In this document: positions 1 to 8,208 of the stretch, piece by piece
Layout of the letters: every line of letters begins with the position of its first letter
Numbering within the stretch: the stretch's first letter is position 1
DNA from: Streptomyces sp. SID486
GTDB taxonomy: Bacteria > Actinomycetota > Actinomycetes > Streptomycetales > Streptomycetaceae
DNA length: 64,000 bases
Direction: 5' to 3'
Assembly: GCF_009865385.1 (NCBI RefSeq)
Contig: NZ_WWJT01000350.1
Span: forward strand, 1-64,000
The notes under the pieces: generated by a model
Databases searched by the model: none
The model's input: only the letters and a program-made list of their open reading frames with translations
Told to the model about the DNA's origin: nothing
Made by a program: the position numbers and the translations under genes

Positions 1-270
1 GGGGGAGGGGGGCCGGGTGCGGGCGGGGGTGCGGGTGGGCGCCGGCGCCGTGCGGGCCGGCCGCTCGTGCGAGGGGGTGGCGGAGGCGGAGGGTGTCCGG
101 GGCGCGGCGGTCCGGTCCGGCGCCACCGCGTCGGCGGCGGTGACCGGCAGGGCGCGCGGCGGGTCGTACGCCGTCCCCGCCATCACCGTGTGCACGCCCC
201 ACCACGACAGCGTGACCGCCGCTCCCGTCGCGAGCAGCCAGGCCAGTACGTGTACGAGTCCTCTGCGCAT
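1..270 (-). CDS. N-terminus of a membrane-anchored or secreted hypothetical protein (runs off the left edge)
   Basis: Reading the minus strand from an ATG at 268-270 gives an open frame of 90 codons to the window edge with no stop. It begins MRRGLVHVLAWLLATGAAV, a short basic start followed by a hydrophobic segment (about residues 4-32). It then becomes Ala/Pro/Thr-rich, as expected for an extracytoplasmic linker. The start lies 99 bp from the divergent response regulator, so the two probably share a promoter region. No domain can be recognised in the visible part. The plus strand of this stretch also has long open frames, but they have Arg-rich shadow composition. The GC-rich composition alone could keep the frame open; the signal-anchor-like start is what argues for a real gene. 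Confidence 0.6.
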   Translation of the reverse strand, partial: MRRGLVHVLAWLLATGAAVTLSWWGVHTVMAGTAYDPPRALPVTAADAVAPDRTAAPRTPSASATPSHERPARTAPAPTRTPARTRPPSP

Positions 271-369
271 CGCGGGCCATACTGCCCCAGGGACACCGCC
301 GTGCGCACATGGCCCGGGTTGTCCACAGGCGCCCGCCCGGTGGTGCCCGTATGGCGTACGGTGCGGCGC

Positions 370-1074
370 ATGGCAAGTGTGCTCGTGGTCGAGGACGACC
401 AGTTCGTACGCTCGGCGCTCATCCGGCATCTGACCGACGCCGCTCACACCGTGCGCAGCGTCGGTACGGCACTGGAGGCGCTGCGCGAGGTCGCCCATCT
501 CCGCTTCGACGTGGTCATCCTGGACCTCGGACTGCCCGATCTGGACGGTTCCGAGGCCCTGAAGATGCTGCGCGGCATCACCGACGTGCCGGTCATCATC
601 GCCACCGCCCGGGACGACGAGACGGAGGTCGTCCGGCTGCTCAACGCAGGCGCCGACGACTACCTGACCAAGCCGTTCTCCGTCGAGCACCTCTCCGCCC
701 GGCTCGCGGCCGTGCTGCGCCGGTCCCGCTCCGGCGGTGCCGAGGCCGCGCCCCCGGCCGTGCTGCGCGTCGGCGGCCTGACCGTCGACCCGCTGCGCCG
801 CCAGGCCGAGCTGGACGGCGCCCGCCTCGACCTCACCCGCCGGGAGTTCGACCTGCTCGCCTTCCTGGCCGCCCGGCCCGGGGTCGTCGTGCCCCGCAGG
901 GAACTCCTCGCCGAGGTCTGGCAGCAGTCCTACGGAGACGACCAGACCATCGACGTCCATCTGTCCTGGCTGCGCCGGAAACTGGGGGAGACGGCCGCCC
1001 GGCCGCGCTATCTGCACACGCTCCGGGGTGTCGGTGTCAAGCTCGAACCCCCTGCCGACGGGGAGCCGCGATGA
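370..1074 (+). CDS. OmpR/PhoB-family response regulator
   Basis: DNA-binding response regulator, 234 residues, start ATG at 370 giving MASVLVVEDDQFVRS. The receiver domain (about residues 1-115) has the acidic pair EDD, the phospho-acceptor Asp in VVILDLGLPDLDG and the conserved Lys in LTKPF. The C-terminal winged-helix domain (about 130-228) shows the typical LTRREFDLLAFLAARPG and IDVHLSWLRRKLGE segments. The stop overlaps the start of the downstream sensor kinase (ATGA at 1071-1074), so the two are translationally coupled. Longer frames starting upstream run through poorly conserved DNA and are not preferred. The signal and target genes cannot be read from sequence. The chitinase 3' of the pair is a possible but unproven target. 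Confidence 0.93.
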   Translation: MASVLVVEDDQFVRSALIRHLTDAAHTVRSVGTALEALREVAHLRFDVVILDLGLPDLDGSEALKMLRGITDVPVIIATARDDETEVVRLLNAGADDYLTKPFSVEHLSARLAAVLRRSRSGGAEAAPPAVLRVGGLTVDPLRRQAELDGARLDLTRREFDLLAFLAARPGVVVPRRELLAEVWQQSYGDDQTIDVHLSWLRRKLGETAARPRYLHTLRGVGVKLEPPADGEPR

Positions 1075-2474
1075 GGTGGGCGCTGGTCAAGGTCTGCCTG
1101 GCGGTCACCACGATGGTCGTGGTCGCCTTCGCCGTGCCGCTCGGTCTGGTCGTCAAGGAGATGGCCCGCGACCGCGCCTTCTCCAGCGCCGAGCGGGAGG
1201 CCGCCGCGGTCGCGCCCGCCCTGTCCATCACCACCGACCGGGACAAGCTGGAGCGGGTGGTGGCCTCGGCCGGCGCCGGCTCCGGGATGGCCGTCCACCT
1301 GCCGGCCGCCGACGGCCGGGCCGCGCTCGACCTCGGCCGCCGGCGCGCCGCCGACGGCGACATCCGCACCGTGCGCAGACTCGGCCGGGCCTCCACCACC
1401 ACCGTGCCCGGCGGCTCCACCCTGCTCCAGCCCGTCGCGCTGGGCTCCGGCGCCATCGCGGTGGTCGAGGTGTACGTGCCGGAGTCCGAGGTGACCAACG
1501 GCGTCGGCACGGCCTGGGCGGTGCTCGCGGCCGTCGGCCTCGCGCTGATCGTCGGCTCGGTCGCCGTCGCCGACCGGCTCGGGGTGCGCATGGTGCGCCC
1601 GGCCAGGCGGCTGGTCGCGGGCGCCCACGAGCTGGGCGAGGGCAAGCTGGGCGCCCGGGTGCCGGAGGAGGGCCCGACCGAACTGCACCTGGCGGCCGTC
1701 GCGTTCAACTCCATGGCCGACCAGGTCGTGCAACTCCTCGCCAACGAGCGCGAACTGGCCGCCGACCTCTCGCACCGGCTGCGCACGCCGCTCACCGTGC
1801 TGCGGCTGAACGCCGCCTCCCTCGGCGCCGGACCGGCCGCCGAGCAGACCCGGGCCGCCGTCGCCCAGCTGGAGCGCGAGGTCGACACCATCATCCGCAC
1901 GGCCCGGGAGGCCAAGCCGCAGACGGCCGCCGCCGGTCCCGGCGCCGGCTGCGACGCGGCCGAAGTGGTCCGCGAGCGGATGGAGTTCTGGTCCGCGCTC
2001 GCCGAGGACGAGGGCCGCAAGTGGCGGGTGGCCGGCGTGGAACGGCCGGTGCGGCTGCCCGTGGCCCGCGCGGACCTGGCCGCCGCGCTCGACGCCCTGC
2101 TCGGCAACGTGTTCCGGCACACCGCCGAGGGCACCGCCTTCGCGGTCGACGTGCACAACGGGGAGGACGCGGTGATCGTGCTCGTCTCCGACGCGGGCCC
2201 GGGCATACCCGACCCGGCGGCGGCCATGGCCCGCGGCCGGGGTTCCGGCACCACCGGCTCCACCGGCCTCGGCCTGGACATCGTCCGCCGGCTCGCCGAG
2301 TCCACCGGCGGCGACGTCCGCATCGGCGCCTCGGTGCTCGGCGGCACCGAGGTGCGGATCTGGTTCCAGCTCGACGGGCGGGGGCCGTTGGGCCGAGGGC
2401 ACCGGAGCGCGGTGCGGCGTCGCCGGCCGGGCCGGCTGGTCTCCACCTTTAACCGACCCCGATCGCTCCCTTAA
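1071..2474 (+). CDS. Membrane sensor histidine kinase (partner of the upstream regulator)
   Basis: Sensor kinase of 467 residues starting at the ATG that overlaps the regulator stop. An N-terminal membrane helix (about residues 7-28) and a second one (about 143-165) flank an extracytoplasmic sensing region. A HAMP-like segment follows, then the dimerisation helix with the phospho-acceptor His in LAADLSHRLRTPLTVLR. The ATP-binding domain shows an N-box (LLGNVFRH), a G1 box (SDAGPGIPD) and a G2 box (GSTGLGLDIVRRLAES). Length and layout are normal for the HisKA class. The last 30 or so residues are basic and probably disordered. The ligand cannot be predicted from this sequence. Confidence 0.93.
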   Translation: MRWALVKVCLAVTTMVVVAFAVPLGLVVKEMARDRAFSSAEREAAAVAPALSITTDRDKLERVVASAGAGSGMAVHLPAADGRAALDLGRRRAADGDIRTVRRLGRASTTTVPGGSTLLQPVALGSGAIAVVEVYVPESEVTNGVGTAWAVLAAVGLALIVGSVAVADRLGVRMVRPARRLVAGAHELGEGKLGARVPEEGPTELHLAAVAFNSMADQVVQLLANERELAADLSHRLRTPLTVLRLNAASLGAGPAAEQTRAAVAQLEREVDTIIRTAREAKPQTAAAGPGAGCDAAEVVRERMEFWSALAEDEGRKWRVAGVERPVRLPVARADLAAALDALLGNVFRHTAEGTAFAVDVHNGEDAVIVLVSDAGPGIPDPAAAMARGRGSGTTGSTGLGLDIVRRLAESTGGDVRIGASVLGGTEVRIWFQLDGRGPLGRGHRSAVRRRRPGRLVSTFNRPRSLP

Positions 2475-2608
2475 GCGGACCATAAGCTCCGCGACCACCG
2501 TCCCGAACAAGCCGATTGTCCGAATCGGGCTCGCTAGCGTGCTGCCGCACCCCACAGGGCCGACCGACCCCTGTGCACCCCCCGTGAGCAGTGAAAGCAG
2601 GCACGCGC

Positions 2609-4081
2609 ATGAGCACGCACCGGCGCAGGATCAGTGGCAGGAACAAGGCGATAGGCGGCCTGGTGGCCGCGGCCGTGGTCGGCGGCGCCGCGGTCCTGCT
2701 CACCGGCACCGCCAACGCGGCCGGCGTGAACGCCGCCTACACCAGGACCAGCGACTGGTCGAGCGGCTACACCGCCCAGTACGTCGTCACCAACAACAGC
2801 GGCGCGGCCGAGAAGACCTGGACGCTGGAGTTCGACCTCCCGGCGGGCGCGCGGCTCAGCTCCCTCTGGAACGGCGAGTCGAGCGTCAGCGGCCGGCACG
2901 TCACCGTACGGCCGGCCACCTGGGACACCGACGGCCTGGCCCCCGGCAAATCGGTGACCGTCGGCTTCGTGGTGAGCGGCAGCGGCGACCCGACCGGCTG
3001 CCGGATCGACGACGCCCGGTGTTCCGCCGACGGCGGCGCCACGCCCGAGCCGAGCGGCCGGCCGTCCGAGCCCCCGTCACCGGCCCCCACCCGGACGGAC
3101 ACCCCGGCGCCCACCGGAACCGCCACCCCCACGAAGAGCGCGACCCCGACGCCCACGGGCAGCACCGGCACCGGTACCGGCACCACAGCCTCCGCCGGCT
3201 TCGCCCCCTACGTCGACACCTCCCTGTACCCGGCCTTCGACCTCCTCGGCACGGCCGACGCCACCGGGGTGAAGAACTACAACCTCGCCTTCCTCACCGA
3301 CGGCGGCGGCTGCACCCCCAAGTGGGGCGGCGTCACGGACCTCACCGGCGACGGCGTGGCCGCGCAGATCGGCGCGCTGCGCGCCAAGGGCGGTGACGTC
3401 CGCGTCTCCTTCGGCGGCGCCTCCGGCTCCGAGCTGGCCACCACCTGCTCCTCCGCGGACGCGCTGGCGGCGGCGTACGGCAAGGCGATCGACGCCTTCA
3501 AGCTCACCAAGGTCGACTTCGACATCGAGGGCGGCGCGCTGCCCGACACCGCCGCCAACACCCGCCGTGCCCAGGCCATCGCCGAGCTTCAGGCCCAGCA
3601 CCCCGGCCTGGACGTCTCCTTCACCCTGCCGGTGATGCCGGAGGGCCTCACCCAGGACGGTGTGAACCTCCTCGCCGACGCCAAGGCCCACGGCGTGCGG
3701 ACCGGCACCGTCAACATCATGGCCATGGACTACGGCGCCTCCTACAGCGGTGACATGGGCGCCTACGCCGAGCAGGCGGCGACCGCCACCCAGGCGCAAA
3801 TCAAGAGTGTGCTGGGTCTGTCGGACTCCGCCGCCTGGAAGACGGTCACGGTCACCCCGATGATCGGCGTGAACGACGTCTCCTCCGAGGTCTTCACGGT
3901 CGAGGACGCCGGCCGGCTGGCGGACTTCGCGAAGGCGAAGGGACTGGGCGGGCTGTCCATGTGGTCCGCGACCCGCGACAAGCAGTGCGCGGGCGGCAGC
4001 AAGCCCACCGCCGACGCCACGTGCAGCTCGATCGCCCAGGACCGGTTCGCCTTCTCGAAGGCGTTCGCGGCGTTCCACTGA
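2609..4081 (+). CDS. Secreted chitinase: CBM2 plus GH18 catalytic domain
   Basis: Extracellular chitin-degrading enzyme of 490 residues. A signal peptide (basic start, hydrophobic core, ending near TGTANA) is followed by a family 2 carbohydrate-binding module (about residues 37-145: NAAYTRTSDWSSGYTAQYVV onward). Next comes a Pro/Thr/Gly linker (about 148-195), then a GH18 barrel. The GH18 signature D303-F-D305-I-E307 carries the proton donor Glu307; the MAMDYG segment and the late LSMWSATRD strand are also typical. ATG 2609 is chosen; an in-frame GTG at 2591 would add six residues, and neither has a strong ribosome-binding site. It follows a two-component operon on the same strand after 134 bp. 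No clear chitinase direct-repeat operator was seen there. Confidence 0.93.
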   Translation: MSTHRRRISGRNKAIGGLVAAAVVGGAAVLLTGTANAAGVNAAYTRTSDWSSGYTAQYVVTNNSGAAEKTWTLEFDLPAGARLSSLWNGESSVSGRHVTVRPATWDTDGLAPGKSVTVGFVVSGSGDPTGCRIDDARCSADGGATPEPSGRPSEPPSPAPTRTDTPAPTGTATPTKSATPTPTGSTGTGTGTTASAGFAPYVDTSLYPAFDLLGTADATGVKNYNLAFLTDGGGCTPKWGGVTDLTGDGVAAQIGALRAKGGDVRVSFGGASGSELATTCSSADALAAAYGKAIDAFKLTKVDFDIEGGALPDTAANTRRAQAIAELQAQHPGLDVSFTLPVMPEGLTQDGVNLLADAKAHGVRTGTVNIMAMDYGASYSGDMGAYAEQAATATQAQIKSVLGLSDSAAWKTVTVTPMIGVNDVSSEVFTVEDAGRLADFAKAKGLGGLSMWSATRDKQCAGGSKPTADATCSSIAQDRFAFSKAFAAFH

Positions 4082-4129
4082 CCCGGCACCGACGGGTCGC
4101 CCGAGCGGGGGCGCGGTACTCCGGGGGGA

Positions 4130-4213
4130 GGGCCGCGCCGCGCCCCTTCGGGCTGCGGCCCCCCGGCCGCAGCCCGGCCCCCCGGCCGCAGCCCGGCCCC
4201 CCGGCCGCACCCG
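4130..4213. repeat. GC-rich tandem repeat and possible terminator between convergent genes
   Basis: Between the chitinase and the convergent LacI gene lie three head-to-tail copies of a 19-bp unit (GGCCCCCCGGCCGCAGCCC) at 4157-4175, 4176-4194 and 4195-4212, the last copy slightly shortened. A small hairpin (GGCCGC at 4131-4136 with GCGGCC at 4155-4160) precedes them. It may end transcription from one or both sides. The tandem array looks like slippage in extreme GC DNA. Confidence 0.6.
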
Positions 4214-4229
4214 GCACCCCCCCCGGCCG

Positions 4230-5279
4230 TCACGCTGACTCGCGTACCACCAGCTCGGTGGGCAGCACCACGCCCCGTCGGCCGGTGCCCCGGTGGGCGA
4301 TCTCCTCCAGCAGCAGGCCGGCCATCGCCCGCCCCATCTCCTCCAGCGGCTGGCGGACACTGGTCAGCGGGGGATCGACGTGCCGGGCCACGACCGAGTC
4401 GTCGAAACCGACCAGTGCGACGTCCTCCGGCACCCGCCGCCCCGCCGCCCGCAGTTCCCGCACCGCGCCGAGGGCCATCACGTCGGAGGCGGCGAAGACG
4501 GCGTCGAGATGCGGGCGCCGGCGCAGCAGTTCCCGCATGGCCGCGCGTCCGCCCGACTCCGTGAAGTCGCCCGCCGCGACCAGATCCTCCTCGACCGCGG
4601 CACCGCTCTCGCGCAGCGCCTCGCGGTAGCCGTCGAGCCGTGCCCTCGCCACCTCCATGTCCAGGGGGCCCGTGATGGTGCCGATGCACCGGCGTCCCCC
4701 CGCCAGCAGATGCCGTACGGCGAGCCGGGCACCGCCCCGGTTGTCCGCGCGGACGTGCCCCAGCCGTTCCCCGTCGTCGCGCCGCCCGGCCAGCACGGTC
4801 GGCACGGCCAGTTCCTCCAGCCGGTCGGGCAGGGTGTCGTCGCCGTGGACCGCCATCATCAGCACACCGTCCACCCGGTGGGCGGCGAGATACGCGGCGA
4901 GCCGGCCGTGCTCCGAGTCGACGCCCGCGAGGACCAGCAGCAACTGCAGCCCGGCGTCGGCGAGTCCGGCGGAGACGCCCTGGATGATCCCCGAGAAGTA
5001 CGGCTCGGAGAAGAGCCGGTTCCCGGCGTCGGGCACGACCAGGGCGACCGCGTCCGTGCGGCGCGTGGCCAGTGAGCGGGCGGCGCGGTTGGGGACGTAG
5101 CCGAGTTCCGCGATGGCCCGCTCGACGGCCGCCCGGGACCGGTCGCTGACCTTCGGTGAGCCGTTGATGACCCGCGAGACCGTGCCCCGGCCCACGCCGG
5201 CCCGGGCGGCCACGGCGTTCAGGGTCGGACGCCGGGCCTCCGCGTTCCTCGGCGGCCGCGGTGGTTCGGCAGGGCTCAT
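4230..5279 (-). CDS. cebR: LacI-family repressor divergent from cebE (probable CebR)
   Basis: LacI/GalR repressor of 349 residues with a GGAAGG ribosome-binding site upstream of ATG. The N-terminal helix-turn-helix is at residues 20-45 (LNAVAARAGVGRGTVSRVIN), followed by the hinge helix (AARSLATRRT) and a periplasmic-binding-type sensor domain. It is divergent from cebEFG. That position, together with CebR-box-like palindromes in the shared 500-bp spacer, suggests it is CebR, the cellobiose/cellotriose-responsive repressor known in S. reticuli, S. griseus and S. scabies. A close paralogue with an almost identical recognition helix lies at the other end of the operon (10767-11822), so which of the two is the orthologue of characterised CebR is uncertain. 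Confidence 0.8.
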   Translation of the reverse strand: MSPAEPPRPPRNAEARRPTLNAVAARAGVGRGTVSRVINGSPKVSDRSRAAVERAIAELGYVPNRAARSLATRRTDAVALVVPDAGNRLFSEPYFSGIIQGVSAGLADAGLQLLLVLAGVDSEHGRLAAYLAAHRVDGVLMMAVHGDDTLPDRLEELAVPTVLAGRRDDGERLGHVRADNRGGARLAVRHLLAGGRRCIGTITGPLDMEVARARLDGYREALRESGAAVEEDLVAAGDFTESGGRAAMRELLRRRPHLDAVFAASDVMALGAVRELRAAGRRVPEDVALVGFDDSVVARHVDPPLTSVRQPLEEMGRAMAGLLLEEIAHRGTGRRGVVLPTELVVRESA

Positions 5280-5303
5280 CGTTCACCTTCCGGTGTGTCG
5301 TGG

Positions 5304-5317
5304 ACGGAGCGCTCCAT
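5304..5317. promoter_or_regulatory. Weak CebR-type box near the LacI start
   Basis: ACGGAGCGCTCCAT keeps the perfect central GGAGCGCTCC of the known CebR box TGGGAGCGCTCCCA (10 of 14 positions). It lies 25 bp upstream of the repressor start codon. It could allow autoregulation. A 10-bp GC palindrome is not rare in this DNA, so confidence is modest. Confidence 0.4.
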
Positions 5318-5514
5318 TCTGGCCCAGCACCGGCCCCGCCCGTCCGCCAACCGGCAAGGGAACGACCCAAGTTGTCGGCAGCGGACGTCCACCGCGCCGT
5401 GACCTGCTCCGACGCGATGGCCGAACACCGGGCGGCGCGGCGGTCGGACGGAGGCGCGCGACACGTCCGCGTGACGCGCTGAACACGCTTGCGCAACAAG
5501 GGCGTCTTCAAGTC

Positions 5515-5543
5515 TTGACACCCGGCCCGGCACCGACGAGTCT
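5515..5543 (+). promoter_or_regulatory. Candidate promoter of cebEFG
   Basis: TTGACA at 5515-5520 is a consensus -35 hexamer. The sequence at the normal 17-bp spacing is GAGTCT (5538-5543), a poor -10. The predicted start of transcription falls just before the strong CebR-like box at 5558-5571, so a bound repressor would block early elongation. The 500-bp spacer 5280-5782 contains no other recognisable gene. Confidence 0.4.
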
Positions 5544-5557
5544 TCCGGCAGGCCGCG

Positions 5558-5571
5558 TGGGAGCGGTCCCA
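5558..5571. promoter_or_regulatory. CebR operator upstream of cebE
   Basis: TGGGAGCGGTCCCA matches the established Streptomyces CebR box TGGGAGCGCTCCCA at 13 of 14 positions. It sits 212 bp upstream of the cebE start and a few bases downstream of the candidate -10. This is the best operator candidate of the locus. Confidence 0.8.
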
Positions 5572-5782
5572 CGGGGTGACCCGGGGGCGTTCCCGGGCGG
5601 CTCGTACCGCCCACGGCCTTGCCCTCCGCCTCGTACGTCACGCCGTTGACCAGCACCTTTGCCGAGCACGTCCCGGTGCCTCGGGCCGGTCGCCGCGCGG
5701 ACCGGGGAGGACAGGTCCGGACCGCCGTGCCCGGCGGCCCGATTCCCGAGGTCCCGTTCCCCCTGGAACAAGGAGTAGTGGA

Positions 5783-7099
5783 ATGCGCATCACCCGTACC
5801 GGCGGTGGCCGCGGCCGCAGAGCGGCGACCGTGACCACGACGGTCCTGACGGCCTCCGCCCTGCTGCTGACCGGCTGCAGCAGCGACGACTCGGACACCT
5901 CGGACGCCGACGGGAACATCACCCTCACGGTGGCCGACTTCGGGCAGTTCGGCTACAAGGAGGCCGGCCTGTTCGCCAAGTACCACCAGCTGCACCCGGA
6001 CATCACGGTCAAGGAGGAGACCACCGCCAACGAGCAGGACTACTACCCGAAGCTCCTTCAGCAGCTGAACACGGGCAGTGGCCTCGCGGACGTCACGGGT
6101 ATCGAGGTGGGGCGCATCAAGGAGGTCGTCGACACCCAGGCGGCCAGGTTCACCGACCTCGGCAAGGCGATCGACGTGAACGACTGGGTGTCCTGGAAGG
6201 AGAAGCAGGCCACCGCCGGGGACGGCACGGTGATAGGCGCCGGCACCGACATCGGGCCCATGTCCCTGTGCTACCGCAAGGACCTCTTCGAGAAGGCCGG
6301 CCTGCCCTCCGACCGCGAAGCCGTCGCCAAGGCCGTCGCCGGCGGCTGGGAGGACTACCTGGCACTCGGTGAGCGGTACAAGAAGAAGGCGCCCTCCGGC
6401 ACCTACTTCATGGACTCGGCGTCCGCGATGTACAACGCGGTCGTCAGCTCCTCCGCCGAGCAGTACTACGACGCCGACGGCAAGCCGGTGTACAAGGACA
6501 GCCAGTCGGTGAGACAGGGCTGGGACCTGGCCGCCGAGGCCGCCGACAAGAAGCTGTCCCAGGGACTGCCGCAGTTCACCGACGCCTGGAACGCGGCGCT
6601 GCGCAAGGGCACCGTGGCCACCGTGGCCTGCCCGGCGTGGATGGCCGGCCAGATCTCCGTCAACTCCGGTGACGACTACAAGGGCAAGTGGGACATCTCC
6701 CGCGCCCCCGGCTCGACCGCGGCCAACTGGGGCGGCTCCTTCCTGGCCGTCCCCAAGAGCGGCAAGCACGTCAAGGAGGCGACCGAGCTGGTCAAGTGGC
6801 TGACCGCACCGGAGCAGCAGGCCGCGGTGTTCAAGGCGATCGGTGTCTTCCCGTCCAACAAGGGCGCCTACGACCTGGCCGACGTGAAGAACGCCAGGCT
6901 CCCGTACTTCGGCGACGCCCCCATCGGGCAGATCTACGCCGAGGAGGCCAAGTCCATCCCCGAGGCGGTGCTCGGCCCGAAGGACGGCGTCATCAAGGAC
7001 ACGATCTCCACCCAGATCAACAACATGGAGCAGCGGGGGACCAGCTCCGCCGACGCGTGGGACGCCGCGACCGAGTCGATCGACAAGGCACTCGGCTAG
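5783..7099 (+). CDS. cebE: CebE-type cellobiose/cellotriose-binding lipoprotein
   Basis: Solute-binding protein of a carbohydrate ABC importer, 438 residues, AAGGAG ribosome-binding site 8 bases before the ATG. An N-terminal lipoprotein signal ends in the lipobox LLTGC with the lipidated Cys at about residue 32. The mature part is a type 1 sugar-binding fold (extracellular solute-binding protein family 1). Streptomyces CebE delivers cellobiose and cellotriose. Here the substrate is inferred from synteny with cebF, cebG, a GH1 glucosidase, a LacI repressor and the CebR-like box. No ATPase gene lies in the locus, as expected because Streptomyces sugar importers borrow the shared ATPase MsiK encoded elsewhere. 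Confidence 0.88.
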   Translation: MRITRTGGGRGRRAATVTTTVLTASALLLTGCSSDDSDTSDADGNITLTVADFGQFGYKEAGLFAKYHQLHPDITVKEETTANEQDYYPKLLQQLNTGSGLADVTGIEVGRIKEVVDTQAARFTDLGKAIDVNDWVSWKEKQATAGDGTVIGAGTDIGPMSLCYRKDLFEKAGLPSDREAVAKAVAGGWEDYLALGERYKKKAPSGTYFMDSASAMYNAVVSSSAEQYYDADGKPVYKDSQSVRQGWDLAAEAADKKLSQGLPQFTDAWNAALRKGTVATVACPAWMAGQISVNSGDDYKGKWDISRAPGSTAANWGGSFLAVPKSGKHVKEATELVKWLTAPEQQAAVFKAIGVFPSNKGAYDLADVKNARLPYFGDAPIGQIYAEEAKSIPEAVLGPKDGVIKDTISTQINNMEQRGTSSADAWDAATESIDKALG

Positions 7100-7201
7100 C
7101 CGTCCGGGTCCCGGCGGCCGGCGCCGTGAGGGGCGGGCCGGCCCCGGCCCCGGACGCACCCGCCGCCCACCCGGCCGCAACCCCCAGGGAAGGACTCCCC
7201 C

Positions 7202-8194
7202 GTGGCAACGACAACCCCCGCCCCGGGCGCCTGCACCCCGCCACCAGGCGGCACCGGTGCCGCGCCGACCGGACGCGGCGCATGGCGCGCCCGGCTGTGG
7301 CGCTTCGACGACAAGGCGTCCCCGTACGCCTACATCGCCCCCTTCTTCCTGATCTTCGGCGCCTTCGGGCTCTACCCGCTCCTCTACACCGGCTGGATCG
7401 CCCTGCACCGGGTGGAGATGACGAGCCTGGACCAGTCCCAGTGGGTGGGCTGGGACAACTTCGCCAGGATCCTCCAGGACTCCGAGTTCTGGACGGCCGT
7501 GTCCAACACCTTCGTCATCGGGGTCCTCTCCACCGTGCCGCAGCTGCTGGTGGCGCTGGGCCTGGCCCACCTGCTCAACTACCGGCTGCGGGCCAGCACC
7601 TTCTGGCGGACCGTCATCCTCACCCCGTACGCCACCTCGGTGGCCACGGCCGCCCTGGTCTTCGCGCTGGTCTTCCGCGCCGACGGCGGCATCCTCAACT
7701 GGGTGCTGCACTTCTTCGGCGCCGGCAACACCGAGTGGGGCAACGGCGAGTGGACCTCGAAGATCGCCATCTCGGTCATCGTGATCTGGCGCTGGACCGG
7801 CTACAACGCGCTGATCTACCTGGCGGCGATGCAGGCGGTCCCCACCGACCTGTACGAGGCCGCCTCGATCGACGGAGCGTCCCGCTGGCAGCAGTTCCGC
7901 AAGGTGACCGTCCCCTCCCTGCGGCCGACGATCCTGTTCACCATCGTCATCTCCACCATCGGCTCGATGCAGCTGTTCGGTGAACCGCTGCTGCTGCAGG
8001 GCGGCACCCTCGGCTCGATCGGCGGCAGCGAGCACCAGTACGAGACGCTCAGCATCTACCTCTTCAACTACGGCTGGAAGCTCGGCCACCTGGGCCCGGC
8101 CGCGGCCGTGGCCTGGGCCATGCTCGTCCTGCTGCTGCTCATCGCCCTGATCAACTGGATCGTCGGCCGGTTCACGCGCGACAACGCGGCCTGA
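7202..8194 (+). CDS. cebF: CebF-type sugar ABC permease
   Basis: Inner-membrane permease of the importer, 330 residues, GTG start at 7202. After a hydrophilic Pro/Gly-rich N-terminus (about 40 residues) come six predicted membrane helices starting at YAYIAPFFLIFGAFGLYPLL. The EAA loop that docks onto the ATPase is visible as EAASIDGASRWQQFRKVTVP. The gene follows cebE by 102 bp and precedes cebG by 14 bp, so the three are an operon. It should form the membrane channel as a heterodimer with CebG, powered by MsiK. Confidence 0.9.
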   Translation: MATTTPAPGACTPPPGGTGAAPTGRGAWRARLWRFDDKASPYAYIAPFFLIFGAFGLYPLLYTGWIALHRVEMTSLDQSQWVGWDNFARILQDSEFWTAVSNTFVIGVLSTVPQLLVALGLAHLLNYRLRASTFWRTVILTPYATSVATAALVFALVFRADGGILNWVLHFFGAGNTEWGNGEWTSKIAISVIVIWRWTGYNALIYLAAMQAVPTDLYEAASIDGASRWQQFRKVTVPSLRPTILFTIVISTIGSMQLFGEPLLLQGGTLGSIGGSEHQYETLSIYLFNYGWKLGHLGPAAAVAWAMLVLLLLIALINWIVGRFTRDNAA

Positions 8195-8208
8195 CGGGAG
8201 CGACATCG

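Noticed and set aside
1028-2452. Long Arg/Pro-rich open frame overlapping the sensor kinase, with a long frame on the opposite strand too
   Set aside because: Shadow frames of GC-rich DNA. The composition is Arg/Ala/Gly-biased and no domain is readable, while the frame at 1071-2474 has all kinase motifs.
2475-2608. DasR site or chitinase direct repeat upstream of the GH18 gene
   Set aside because: Only an isolated GACCAC half site is seen; the TGGTC partner and the 12-bp chitinase repeat pair are missing.
4130-4213. CRISPR-like array
   Set aside because: Three 19-bp units lie head to tail with no spacers. This is a simple GC tandem repeat.
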